A stretch of 11,325 bases of DNA from positions 1 to 11,325 of the forward strand of contig JAFYMV010000211.1 of assembly GCA_017548225.1 (NCBI GenBank), given 5' to 3'. Origin of the DNA: Bacteroidaceae bacterium. Lineage in GTDB: Bacteria; Bacteroidota; Bacteroidia; Bacteroidales; Bacteroidaceae. The notes beneath the pieces were generated by a model, which saw only the letters and a list, made by a program, of their open reading frames with translations, was not told the DNA's origin and did not search any database. Shown here piece by piece: positions 1 through 6,077 of the stretch (position 1 is the stretch's first letter; each line of letters begins with the position of its first letter). The position numbers and the translations under genes are program-made.

Positions 1-142
1 GCCCGACGAAGCCGTTGCACAACGCTATCACGACTATCTCACTCTGCGTGAAGCCTATGCCCTTGACCCCATAGCCATGCAGAATCTCTGCAAGCGCCAG
101 TTTGGCGACACCTACTGGTACTACTACGATTTCGTGAAGTAA
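1..142 (+). CDS. C-terminal end of an unidentified protein (partial)
   Basis: An open frame runs from the left edge (first full codon at base 2) to TAA at 140-142, giving 46 residues that end in an aromatic-rich tail (TYWYYYDFVK). The stop is followed 25 bases later by a strong intrinsic terminator, which supports this as the true end of a plus-strand gene. It is the only credible plus-strand coding sequence in the window. The fragment is too short for me to recognise a family, and the start lies outside the window. Confidence 0.7.
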   Translation, partial: PDEAVAQRYHDYLTLREAYALDPIAMQNLCKRQFGDTYWYYYDFVK

Positions 143-167
143 CCACCCTTGATACGGTAAAAGCAAA

Positions 168-204
168 AGCACTCTCCAGTAAGCTGGGGAGTGCTATTTT
201 TTTT
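168..204. terminator. Bidirectional intrinsic terminator
   Basis: A 12-bp stem (168-179 with 184-195, one G-T pair, 4-nt loop) is followed on the plus strand by eight T residues at 197-204. On the minus strand the same stem is followed by TTTGCTTTT. It lies between the converging plus-strand gene (stop at 142) and the minus-strand sirtuin (stop at 220), so it can end both transcripts. Confidence 0.88.
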
Positions 205-219
205 GTTGGGGGGATGTAA

Positions 220-930
220 CTATAGATTCTTTATCACCTCTACCAACTGAGCCACACCACGCGTAGCGGTGTTCTTGATGTGGGTGAATCCTGTGGGGAT
301 GACGGCAAGGTTGGGGTCTACCACATATTTGGGTATGCTTCCGTGAGCATATCTCGTGAGGCCAGCTGCAGGGTATACCGAGAGCGAGGTGCCGATGACG
401 GCAAAGATATCGGCTTGTCTTACATAATCTTCGGCCACCTCCATGGCTGGCACATACTCGCCAAACCATACGATGTAGGGGCGCAGTTGTGAGCCGTCAT
501 CAGCCTTGTCGCCCAAGCGGATAGGTACATCGAGCGGATACTCCTTCACGCAATGTGGGTCGTTAGGCTTGCGCGAAGAGGTTACCTTCGTGAGCTCGCC
601 ATGCAGGTGTATCACCCGTGTGCTGCCAGCACGCTCGTGCAGGTTATCGATGTTTTGTGTGATGATGGTCACATCGTGCCACCTCTCTAGTTCGGCAAGC
701 AGCTTGTGAGCAGCGTTAGGCTCCACCTCGAGCAGTTGCTTGCGCCTGGCATTGTAGAAGTCGAGCACCGCCTGCGGCTCCTGCTCAAAACCCTCGATGC
801 TCGACAGGCGCATGGCATCGTGCTTCTGCCACAAGCCATCCTTGTCTCTGAAGGTATCGAGGCCACTCTCGGCGCTGATGCCCGCACCGGTGAGCACGAC
901 TATATTTTGGCGTAGGGTAGGGGTTTGCAT
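220..930 (-). CDS. cobB: SIR2-family NAD+-dependent protein deacylase, zinc-less type
   Basis: This cytoplasmic sirtuin removes acyl groups from lysines using NAD+, giving nicotinamide and O-acyl-ADP-ribose. Visible motifs are GAGISAESG (residues 15-23) with TFRD (26-29) for NAD+ binding, TQNIDNLHERAGS (91-103), the HLHGE block with catalytic His110, and GTSLSVYPAAG in the second half of the Rossmann fold. Tyr59 and Arg62 form the YxxR signature that in SIRT5 and E. coli CobB accompanies desuccinylase/demalonylase activity. The four zinc-binding cysteines of most sirtuins are missing; only Cys127 is present. From memory, this is usual for Bacteroidota homologues. The length of 236 aa is normal for bacterial sirtuins. 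It lies 72 bp after the EVE-like gene and may be co-transcribed with it, ending at the terminator at 168-204. The family is certain; the acyl preference is inferred. Confidence 0.95.
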   Translation of the reverse strand: MQTPTLRQNIVVLTGAGISAESGLDTFRDKDGLWQKHDAMRLSSIEGFEQEPQAVLDFYNARRKQLLEVEPNAAHKLLAELERWHDVTIITQNIDNLHERAGSTRVIHLHGELTKVTSSRKPNDPHCVKEYPLDVPIRLGDKADDGSQLRPYIVWFGEYVPAMEVAEDYVRQADIFAVIGTSLSVYPAAGLTRYAHGSIPKYVVDPNLAVIPTGFTHIKNTATRGVAQLVEVIKNL

Positions 931-1002
931 GGGGGGGTGGGGTTGAGTTGAGTTTTTGCTTTCCTAGGGTGTCTTAGGCATCCCTTAGCTTACATTATAT
1001 GT

Positions 1003-1518
1003 TTAATAGATATTCACACCTTCCCACTCGAAGTGTGAGGCGCGTTCGCCGTCGATGCTACCTTCGTCGTGAAGCTTCTTGGTGTAGCGTGCCCAGATGT
1101 CTTCGAGCTTTGTGGCTAGGGATTCGGGTAGTACGCGGCCAGCCTTTCCTCCTGTCCAATCAAAGCCAGGGAGCTCGCGCAGGAGATATTCCGTAGATAC
1201 ATAGGTGGGCACCTTGTCGGTGTGCACATAGTAGTCGGGTTGCATGTTCATGTAGTATATCTTGCGTCCACGGCCAGCCCAATCCTCACCGCAGTAGGGC
1301 TCACCCACGAGTGTGCCACTCATCACGATGCCTGCTCGGCCATATCCGCAACGCACCATGTAGAAGCGGTCGCCATCCTCGGCTTTGTCAAACTCGTGTA
1401 TGCTCCAGTTGTAATCCGTGATTATGCCTTGGTGCAGGTGGTGAAGTTCATCCTCAAACTGCTCCATCTTGTAGCTACTGAAATGGGGATTCCACATCAG
1501 GATAATAGTCTTTTTCAT
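1003..1518 (-). CDS. Small protein with EVE/PUA-like pattern, function unknown
   Basis: This 171-aa soluble protein has no signal peptide or membrane segment. The pattern WNP (residues 9-11), then NWSI followed by GDRFYMVRCGYGRAGIVMSG, then an aromatic strand (KIYYMNM), resembles PUA-like EVE domains. In those, a W/S..GD..Y..R....GI...G core forms a pocket for modified bases in DNA or RNA. The C-terminal part, with its W- and E-rich helices, does not recall any family to me. The ATG at 1518 lies about 20 nt after the expected transcription start of a good promoter at 1545-1577, which supports this start. The sirtuin follows 72 bp downstream on the same strand. I assign the EVE/PUA link by pattern only; the gene itself is secure. 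Confidence 0.82.
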   Translation of the reverse strand: MKKTIILMWNPHFSSYKMEQFEDELHHLHQGIITDYNWSIHEFDKAEDGDRFYMVRCGYGRAGIVMSGTLVGEPYCGEDWAGRGRKIYYMNMQPDYYVHTDKVPTYVSTEYLLRELPGFDWTGGKAGRVLPESLATKLEDIWARYTKKLHDEGSIDGERASHFEWEGVNIY

Positions 1519-1544
1519 AATGGTCTTAGTTTTCTCGTTGTGAT

Positions 1545-1577
1545 TGCGAAGTTAATGAATTGTTTGGTTTGGTGCAA
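1545..1577 (-). promoter_or_regulatory. Bacteroidota-type promoter for the EVE-like gene
   Basis: On the minus strand, TAACTTCGCA (1554-1545) differs by one base from the -7 consensus TAnnTTTG. A TTGC at 1577-1574 stands 19 bp upstream, matching the -33 element and spacing of Bacteroides promoters. Transcription would begin near 1538, leaving a leader of about 20 nt before the ATG at 1518. Confidence 0.6.
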
Positions 1578-1592
1578 TAGTTTTTATAGAAA

Positions 1593-1687
1593 GAATAGGC
1601 CATCGGCGGTGGGGTCGAACCACTCCACTTAGCATTCTGCTAATCCATCGTTCCACACATCATAGGCTCTACCGATGGGCCTATTTA
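1593..1687 (-). other. tRNA-like structured element (acceptor and T-arm only)
   Basis: Read on the minus strand, an outer inverted repeat (ATAGGC-CCATCGG near 1685-1671 against CCGATGG-CCTAT near 1607-1595) behaves like an extended acceptor stem. Just inside its 3' half is a typical T-arm, GTGG-TTCGACC-CCAC. A 6-bp hairpin TTAGCA-GAA-TGCTAA precedes it. I could not fold a canonical D-arm or a 7-nt anticodon loop, so this is not an ordinary tRNA. It may be a decayed tRNA or tRNA-derived insertion scar, or part of a structured RNA. The 5' CCATCG can also pair with CGATGG in the middle, giving two mutually exclusive folds. Confidence 0.35.
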
Positions 1688-1692
1688 TAATC

Positions 1693-1757
1693 TCAGCTCA
1701 GGTACATCAAGGCGCGGCGCTCTAATACGCCCTCTGCGCCTTGATGCCCTTCGCTGA
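1693..1757 (-). other. Strong multi-arm hairpin after the VWA gene
   Basis: A perfect 11-bp stem pairs 1705-1715 with 1736-1746 (CATCAAGGCGC and its complement). Inside it is a smaller GGCG/CGCC hairpin, and outside it TCAGC (1693-1697) can pair with GCTGA (1753-1757). It begins three bases after the VWA stop codon. There is no T-tract on the downstream (minus) side, so it is not a classical intrinsic terminator. It may protect or process the mRNA 3' end, or belong with the neighbouring tRNA-like element. Confidence 0.5.
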
Positions 1758-1760
1758 TGG

Positions 1761-2474
1761 TTATTGTTCTTTATCCTTTTTATAATACTCCTTTGCAAAG
1801 CGCTTTTTCATCTCTTTGCGTTCGGCAAAACTTGCCTCGCAACAACAGGGAGCCGATAGCTTTTCAAAGAAGCGGTCGCGAGCCTTGTTCTCGTTGTCGA
1901 AAATCTCCTTCGTACCCTCTGAGGTCTGCTCCCATACCACAGTGTTGGTGATAGAGATGTGGGTGGCAGTATTTACGATATCTTCGCCAGCTCCGATGAA
2001 TGAGAACATCCAACCCTCTTGCTTGCAAGCCTCGATGAGTTTCTTTATGCCACTTGCATTCCACTCTCGCGAAGCATTCTCATATCCGTCGGTGATGATG
2101 GTCACCAGCACGGCGGTGTCAACAAACTCGGCTATCGACTTGGTATAGGTCTCCATGCGCTTCACCGTCGTGCCTATGGCATCGAATAGGGGAGTCATGC
2201 AACAGGGGCTATACTTATCCCATGTGAGCTCTTGTGCCTTGTCGATGGGCGTCTTGTCATAGATCATGTCGATGCCACACCCGCAGAAGGCGGCCAGTGA
2301 TATGTAGTGCTCCTGCGTGTCTTGGTGTTTCTTCTGCGCAGCGCGTATGCTCCCTATGGTTTCGTTGCATCCGTCGATTGCCTCCTTGCGGATTGAACTC
2401 ATCGAGCCCGACTTATCCAGGATGATGATGTTGTAGACTCTTGTCTTCGTTGTGTTTTCTTTCTTTGTTTCCAT
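1761..2474 (-). CDS. Cysteine-rich von Willebrand factor A (VWA) domain protein
   Basis: A single VWA domain fills most of this 237-aa protein. The metal-ion-dependent adhesion site is complete: D20-K-S22-G-S24 on the first strand, T94 in the CMTPLFDA loop, and D129 in the TDGYEN motif. Such domains bind Mg2+ and mediate protein-protein contacts. Small cytosolic forms often work with AAA ATPases, kinases or tellurite/stress (TerY-like) proteins. There is no signal peptide or transmembrane helix, so it is probably cytosolic. It is unusually rich in cysteine: C36, C64, C66, C91, C92 and a CCC run near the C-terminus, before a very basic tail. The first codons (METKKE) and upstream region resemble those of the HIRAN gene at 8639, and both carry the same palindromic promoter. 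No AAA or kinase partner is encoded in the window, so the biological role is unknown. Confidence 0.92.
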   Translation of the reverse strand: METKKENTTKTRVYNIIILDKSGSMSSIRKEAIDGCNETIGSIRAAQKKHQDTQEHYISLAAFCGCGIDMIYDKTPIDKAQELTWDKYSPCCMTPLFDAIGTTVKRMETYTKSIAEFVDTAVLVTIITDGYENASREWNASGIKKLIEACKQEGWMFSFIGAGEDIVNTATHISITNTVVWEQTSEGTKEIFDNENKARDRFFEKLSAPCCCEASFAERKEMKKRFAKEYYKKDKEQ

Positions 2475-2638
2475 AACTTTACATTTTAAGCGTTTAACGA
2501 ACTTTTGATTAACGATTAACGGGATTGCTCACCGTTGATTTCTTGTGCAAAGAAAAGTATATCTTTTTGTACCAACACTATCAATAGACATCACAAGCCT
2601 TGTAAAGGGCCTAAAAGCTTGTTCAGTGATGTTTGCCA

Positions 2639-2673
2639 GCCCCCTCTCTTTGGGGGAGGGCGGGGGGAGAGGC
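2639..2673. repeat. G-rich/C-rich intergenic repeat hairpin
   Basis: A block of C-rich sequence (CCCCCTCTCTTTGGGGGAGG) running into GGGCGGGGGGAGAGGC forms a short CCCC/GGGG hairpin. It is followed by a 12-bp palindrome GAGAGGCCTCTC (2667-2678). It resembles the dispersed CCCTCTCCTTTGGAGAGGG-type elements I know from Bacteroidota intergenic regions. It lies in the long leader of the VWA gene and has no counterpart in the HIRAN gene's leader. Confidence 0.5.
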
Positions 2674-2689
2674 CTCTCTCTTTTCCGAA

Positions 2690-2727
2690 TGCGAAGTTAT
2701 GGAGATGGTGTCCCATAGCGTGGGACA
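2690..2727 (-). promoter_or_regulatory. Palindromic promoter element, copy A (VWA gene)
   Basis: A 19-bp interrupted palindrome TGTCCCA-TAGCG-TGGGACA (2709-2727) lies exactly 9 bp from a minus-strand -7 box TAACTTCGCA (2699-2690). The palindrome covers the place where a -33 element should be, and no TTTG is seen there. That suggests an operator or activator site. The same arrangement occurs at 8682-8719 ahead of the HIRAN gene. Confidence 0.6.
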
Positions 2728-2828
2728 GGATAAGGAAATCTTTACTTTTTAGCGATTTTTTTGCTACTTTTTTATGGTTTTCAGCCGTTTTTGGGGCTGT
2801 TTTGTCGTGTTTTGGGCTAAAATCAGTG

Positions 2829-3593
2829 CTATTTCTTCGCAGTTTTCTCCACGAATTGGTCGTAAATGTACATGATATCTGTGGGGAGATATGTCAATGC
2901 TTCTGCCTTTATTGCTTCGGGAATGCCCCAAATAGCCTCGGCTATGGCACCCACGATGGCACCTATGGTGTCGCTATCGCCACCCACGGCTATGGCATAG
3001 CGCAGGGCCTCCTCGAAGTCGTTAGCCTTGTCGATGATGCCTAGGCAGATAGGTAGTGTGCCTTGGCAAGTCTCATTGAAGGGGTTGGCACCCAAGCGGG
3101 GAGTGGTGAAGGTGGGGTAGTAGTCGCGCATGCGCTCCAATACGGCTTCCTTTGTCTCCCCTTTGCGGGCGAGGTATACGGCGAGCGCTACGGCCTGTGC
3201 ACCCTTGATGCCTTCGGGGTGGTTGTGCGTGATCTCTGCCGATAGCTTGGCTTGGCTGAGCACCTCCTCTTCGGTGTCGAATAGCCATCCTATGGCACCC
3301 ACACGCATGGCCGACCCATTGCCAAAGCTGTTGTAGGGCTCGGCGTTGGCAGAGTGTATCCATCGGGCAAACGACCCGCCATAGCTTCCCATGGGGTGAG
3401 GATACTTGCGGCACCACTCCAGCATCGTCTCCTTATAGGGCTTGCCGTTAAGCGCAGCATCGGCCACCGCCACGGTGCATATGGTGTCGTCGGTAAAGTC
3501 GCACGCCGGGGCGAACAACTCAAAATCAAAGTCACTGGTATTATTAAACTCAAATCGTGAGCCTACGATATCTCCTATGATGGCGCCTAACAT
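2829..3593 (-). CDS. ADP-ribosylglycohydrolase (DraG/ARH family)
   Basis: Members hydrolyse ADP-ribose from modified proteins, nucleic acids or small molecules using two Mg2+ ions, and so reverse ADP-ribosyltransferases. Visible motifs are the N-terminal GAIIGDIVGSRFEF, the metal-binding FTDDT about 33 residues from the start, the GS-rich NGSAMRVGAIG segment, the THNHPEGIKGAQAVA helix, and the second metal motif VGGDSDTIGAIVGAIAEA near residue 205. I chose the ATG at 3593 (254 aa). An in-frame start at 3641 would add 16 residues (GRFSPLNTN...) that are not family-like and would place the start inside a long hairpin (3636-3689). The gene follows the AT-rich operon on the same strand but is clearly GC-richer. 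Whether its substrate is protein or nucleic acid cannot be told. Confidence 0.95.
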   Translation of the reverse strand: MLGAIIGDIVGSRFEFNNTSDFDFELFAPACDFTDDTICTVAVADAALNGKPYKETMLEWCRKYPHPMGSYGGSFARWIHSANAEPYNSFGNGSAMRVGAIGWLFDTEEEVLSQAKLSAEITHNHPEGIKGAQAVALAVYLARKGETKEAVLERMRDYYPTFTTPRLGANPFNETCQGTLPICLGIIDKANDFEEALRYAIAVGGDSDTIGAIVGAIAEAIWGIPEAIKAEALTYLPTDIMYIYDQFVEKTAKK

Positions 3594-3635
3594 GATGTAT
3601 TTATATTTAGTGTTTGTGTTTAAGGGTGAGAAACG

Positions 3636-3689
3636 ACCCACAAAGCCTTCAAGATACGCCTTTGTCTATTTTTTGAAGACTTAATGGGT
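3636..3689 (-). terminator. Long 17-bp hairpin downstream of the PLD operon
   Basis: Bases 3636-3652 pair with 3673-3689 over 17 positions, with one mismatch and two G-T pairs around a 20-nt loop. It lies 22 bases after the stop of the PLD gene and 43 bases before the ADP-ribosylglycohydrolase start. In the minus direction it is followed only by GGGTCGTTTC, a weak T-tract, so termination is plausible but not classical. It marks the left edge of the AT-rich block. Confidence 0.5.
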
Positions 3690-3710
3690 TTGTTGCAGAT
3701 TTTCTTGTCA

Positions 3711-6077
3711 TTAGAGTTTCTTTAGTATATCCTCGATATGTCTTAATCGGAAGACATAGTCATATCTTGAAGATAACGGATTCAATTCTTCAGATAAAAA
3801 ATCAATGGTTGGCATTCCTAACATTAAAGATAGAGTTCTTATAGCTTTTAATACGCGATTACCCAATATTTGTAAGGTCTCTTGGTTAGAGAATTTGCGA
3901 AATAGTGCGCCATATAGAATCGCATATTTCATCGTACGATGAGCAACTTTTTCGTAATCTTTTTCTATAGGAGTCTTTTCTTTTGCAAAAGTGCAAAAAT
4001 TGACGAATTTTTCGATTGTCTCAATTCCTACCATGCAAATGCTTCTATCAAGACTATCATAAAATGACTTTTGTTGATAATTCTTGTTTATGTCATTGAA
4101 TTGATAACGCTGCCTATTAAGGTAACAAATCTCTATGGCTGCAAATATTGATAGCGAGAAGAAGTTCAAATCATCCTTGGTAATGCCTTTATTGCCAGTA
4201 CTTCTAATTTGTTCTAATCTTTTATATGTAATTTTTTGGTATTTAGTTAAAACAGAAGTAGATAAGTCTCCGTAGCTTTTAATATTTTTCTTGCTTATTA
4301 TAATATCTTGTGGCTCATCAATCGCTCTATTGTTACTAGTCTCTGCATTCCCCAATTCTTCTTCATCAGTAATTGCATCATCTATAGAACGAATTTTCTT
4401 TCTAATACTCTCTTCAATGCATTCTATCAGTTTTGATGTATGGTCTAGTTGTAAGGTTCTGTGACTTTTTGCTTCGTCATTATCATATTCTGGATTATAT
4501 CGTAATTCAGGTAAGGACGCTTCTATTTTGGGAGAATCTATAGAAGTCCCCTTAGGTCTAGAGTCGTTATCTTCGGATTCATTGACTATATTCCACATGA
4601 TATCTGAAAGCATATCTGCGATTTCCATACCTTCATATCCTTCGTCTTCTATGCGAGATATAAATCTATTCAGATTGCGACTTGTTTTTGAAGGATTTGT
4701 ATTCGCAAGGAGTTCTGTCCAATTTAAGAAAATCTTGTTTGAAACACATGTGTTTTCATTGTTAATAAGATAGCATATGTATTGGGATTTTCCTAATCTT
4801 AGATGAACCTCGTATTTACCATTCTTAGATTCTTCAAGGTCATGAATGTTGACATTAACTCCATTGTCAATAGCAAGTCGTACCCCTTCGGAAATAGCGT
4901 TGTTGCAACTTATGCTTATTTTCCCACCTTCGTACTGCGCTGATGTTAAAGTGAAATTTATGGCATTTTTTGTTCTTACTTGTCCGTCATTATTACGGCT
5001 AAGTTTTCTTATGGAGAAATCTATTTTTTTCTTTGGTTTTAATCCTAGTAATCCTAGAAAATCATTGTCTTTAGAGTGATATAGGACTCCAAACTCATCG
5101 TTAATTCCTCTAGTTGATAATGTACCCAACCCTGCAGTTGTAGCATTTGCACTGCCGATCATACAATATTCCGAATCATGGGTCTTGAAATGAAATATTT
5201 TTGCATGGGGCAGTCTTTCGAATGTCTTAAAGGTGTTTTTGTCTCTTTTAGTCTCATTGAAATCATAAAAGACAATTCTTTTATTTTCAGGCAACTTGCA
5301 TGGTGGTAGCGTGCAGTTTTCATGAATGAGAATGTTAATGCTTGCATTAGGGCATATTTGAGATATTGTAGTCAAAGATTCTCCGTCTTCATCAAAATAT
5401 GGGCTAAGAATGGTGATACTTTGAACCTCATTTAAGGGTATTATTGTGGTGATTTGTTGTAGTATACTTGACTTAGAATCATTGTATAGCAGAGCCGCGT
5501 TTAATCCCTCTTGAACCTTGCACATGCTATGAGGGGTGATTTGAAAAGATGAGTCTAAGAAAGTGCAGTTTTCAGGAACTTCTTTAATAATCCTATTGCG
5601 TTCAAACTCTCCACTTTGTTTTGCAAATTGGGTAATGTATCTCCAACATTCCTCAATGAGAGGTCTATGACAAGTGTTTGTTTCGTCTATCATAAAGCCT
5701 GTAAAAGCTTCATGGTTCTTCCCATGTCCACATACGGTTAGATTTCCTGTACCAAATACAACAAGTACAGCCTCGTCTCCAACAAAGAAATTGATTTTAG
5801 GGTGGAATGCTCCTATAGAATTCGTACTTGTAATAGAGTAATCCTTTCCTATATTTTTCATATAGATAGGGGATACATATTCCATAGATTTGTCCATTTG
5901 ATGAGAATCAGCAAATACATTTATACTACATATTTGCTTTCGATGGAGCATATTCAACAATTGATTGTCAAAATGAATTAAATCTATGGCATAAGTGGTC
6001 AATACCGCGGAATGGTATTTCCCATTTTTTCCTCCACTAGGAATGTCTAGTAATATAGCATGCTCATTCTTTTCCAT
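3711..6077 (-). CDS. Phospholipase D-like (double HKD) protein of the AT-rich operon
   Basis: From the ATG at 6077 this is about 788 aa; an in-frame TTG at 6086 would add three residues. Residue numbers here count from that TTG. Two half-sites of the PLD superfamily are visible: H95-P-K97 followed by D104 and G112-T-G-N115, and H294-A-K296 followed by D304 and G311-S-A-N314. Such pairs form one phosphodiesterase site, and in defence proteins they cut nucleic acids (DISARM DrmC and Bfi-like nucleases are PLD examples). The PLD region covers about residues 20-350. A beta-rich middle follows, then an acidic, probably flexible linker (about 500-600) and an all-helical C-terminal domain. There is no helicase or methylase motif and no signal peptide. 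The ATG overlaps the upstream gene's end by 14 nt, implying translational coupling. The sequence is strikingly AT-rich: 12 of 60 bases are G or C at 4201-4260. The nuclease role is inferred. Confidence 0.9.
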   Translation of the reverse strand: MEKNEHAILLDIPSGGKNGKYHSAVLTTYAIDLIHFDNQLLNMLHRKQICSINVFADSHQMDKSMEYVSPIYMKNIGKDYSITSTNSIGAFHPKINFFVGDEAVLVVFGTGNLTVCGHGKNHEAFTGFMIDETNTCHRPLIEECWRYITQFAKQSGEFERNRIIKEVPENCTFLDSSFQITPHSMCKVQEGLNAALLYNDSKSSILQQITTIIPLNEVQSITILSPYFDEDGESLTTISQICPNASINILIHENCTLPPCKLPENKRIVFYDFNETKRDKNTFKTFERLPHAKIFHFKTHDSEYCMIGSANATTAGLGTLSTRGINDEFGVLYHSKDNDFLGLLGLKPKKKIDFSIRKLSRNNDGQVRTKNAINFTLTSAQYEGGKISISCNNAISEGVRLAIDNGVNVNIHDLEESKNGKYEVHLRLGKSQYICYLINNENTCVSNKIFLNWTELLANTNPSKTSRNLNRFISRIEDEGYEGMEIADMLSDIMWNIVNESEDNDSRPKGTSIDSPKIEASLPELRYNPEYDNDEAKSHRTLQLDHTSKLIECIEESIRKKIRSIDDAITDEEELGNAETSNNRAIDEPQDIIISKKNIKSYGDLSTSVLTKYQKITYKRLEQIRSTGNKGITKDDLNFFSLSIFAAIEICYLNRQRYQFNDINKNYQQKSFYDSLDRSICMVGIETIEKFVNFCTFAKEKTPIEKDYEKVAHRTMKYAILYGALFRKFSNQETLQILGNRVLKAIRTLSLMLGMPTIDFLSEELNPLSSRYDYVFRLRHIEDILKKL

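Larger units (their letters stand above)
2475..2828. other. 354-bp intergenic stretch between VWA and ADP-ribosylglycohydrolase genes
   Basis: I see no convincing gene here. From right to left (minus-strand transcription direction) it holds: a small CAGCC/GGCTG hairpin (2782-2799) whose T-run favours plus-strand termination; the palindromic promoter (2690-2727); a G-rich repeat (2639-2673); a hairpin pairing ACAAGC (2593-2598) with GCTTGT (2617-2622); a second weak -7-like site (TTTTCTTTGCAC near 2546-2557); and an AT-rich leader with repeated GATTAACG (2505-2521) just ahead of the VWA start. Confidence 0.6.

Noticed and set aside
936..990. Hairpin CCTAGG-GTGT-CTTAGG between the EVE-like and sirtuin genes as a terminator
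   Set aside because: The stem is short and lacks a T-tract in the direction of transcription, so co-transcription of the two genes remains likely.
1222..1632. Plus-strand frame of 136 codons
   Set aside because: It overlaps the EVE-like gene on the other strand for most of its length and runs into the tRNA-like element. The minus-strand protein has a promoter and family-like features, so this is a shadow.
1593..1687. Ordinary tRNA gene
   Set aside because: Acceptor-like and T-arm sequences are present, but no D-arm or 7-nt anticodon loop can be formed, and the space for both is too short.
2535..3044. Plus-strand frame of 169 codons with a hydrophobic phenylalanine-rich segment
   Set aside because: It crosses the G-rich repeat and the palindromic promoter, then runs antisense to the ADP-ribosylglycohydrolase. 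The hydrophobic part comes from T-rich intergenic DNA.
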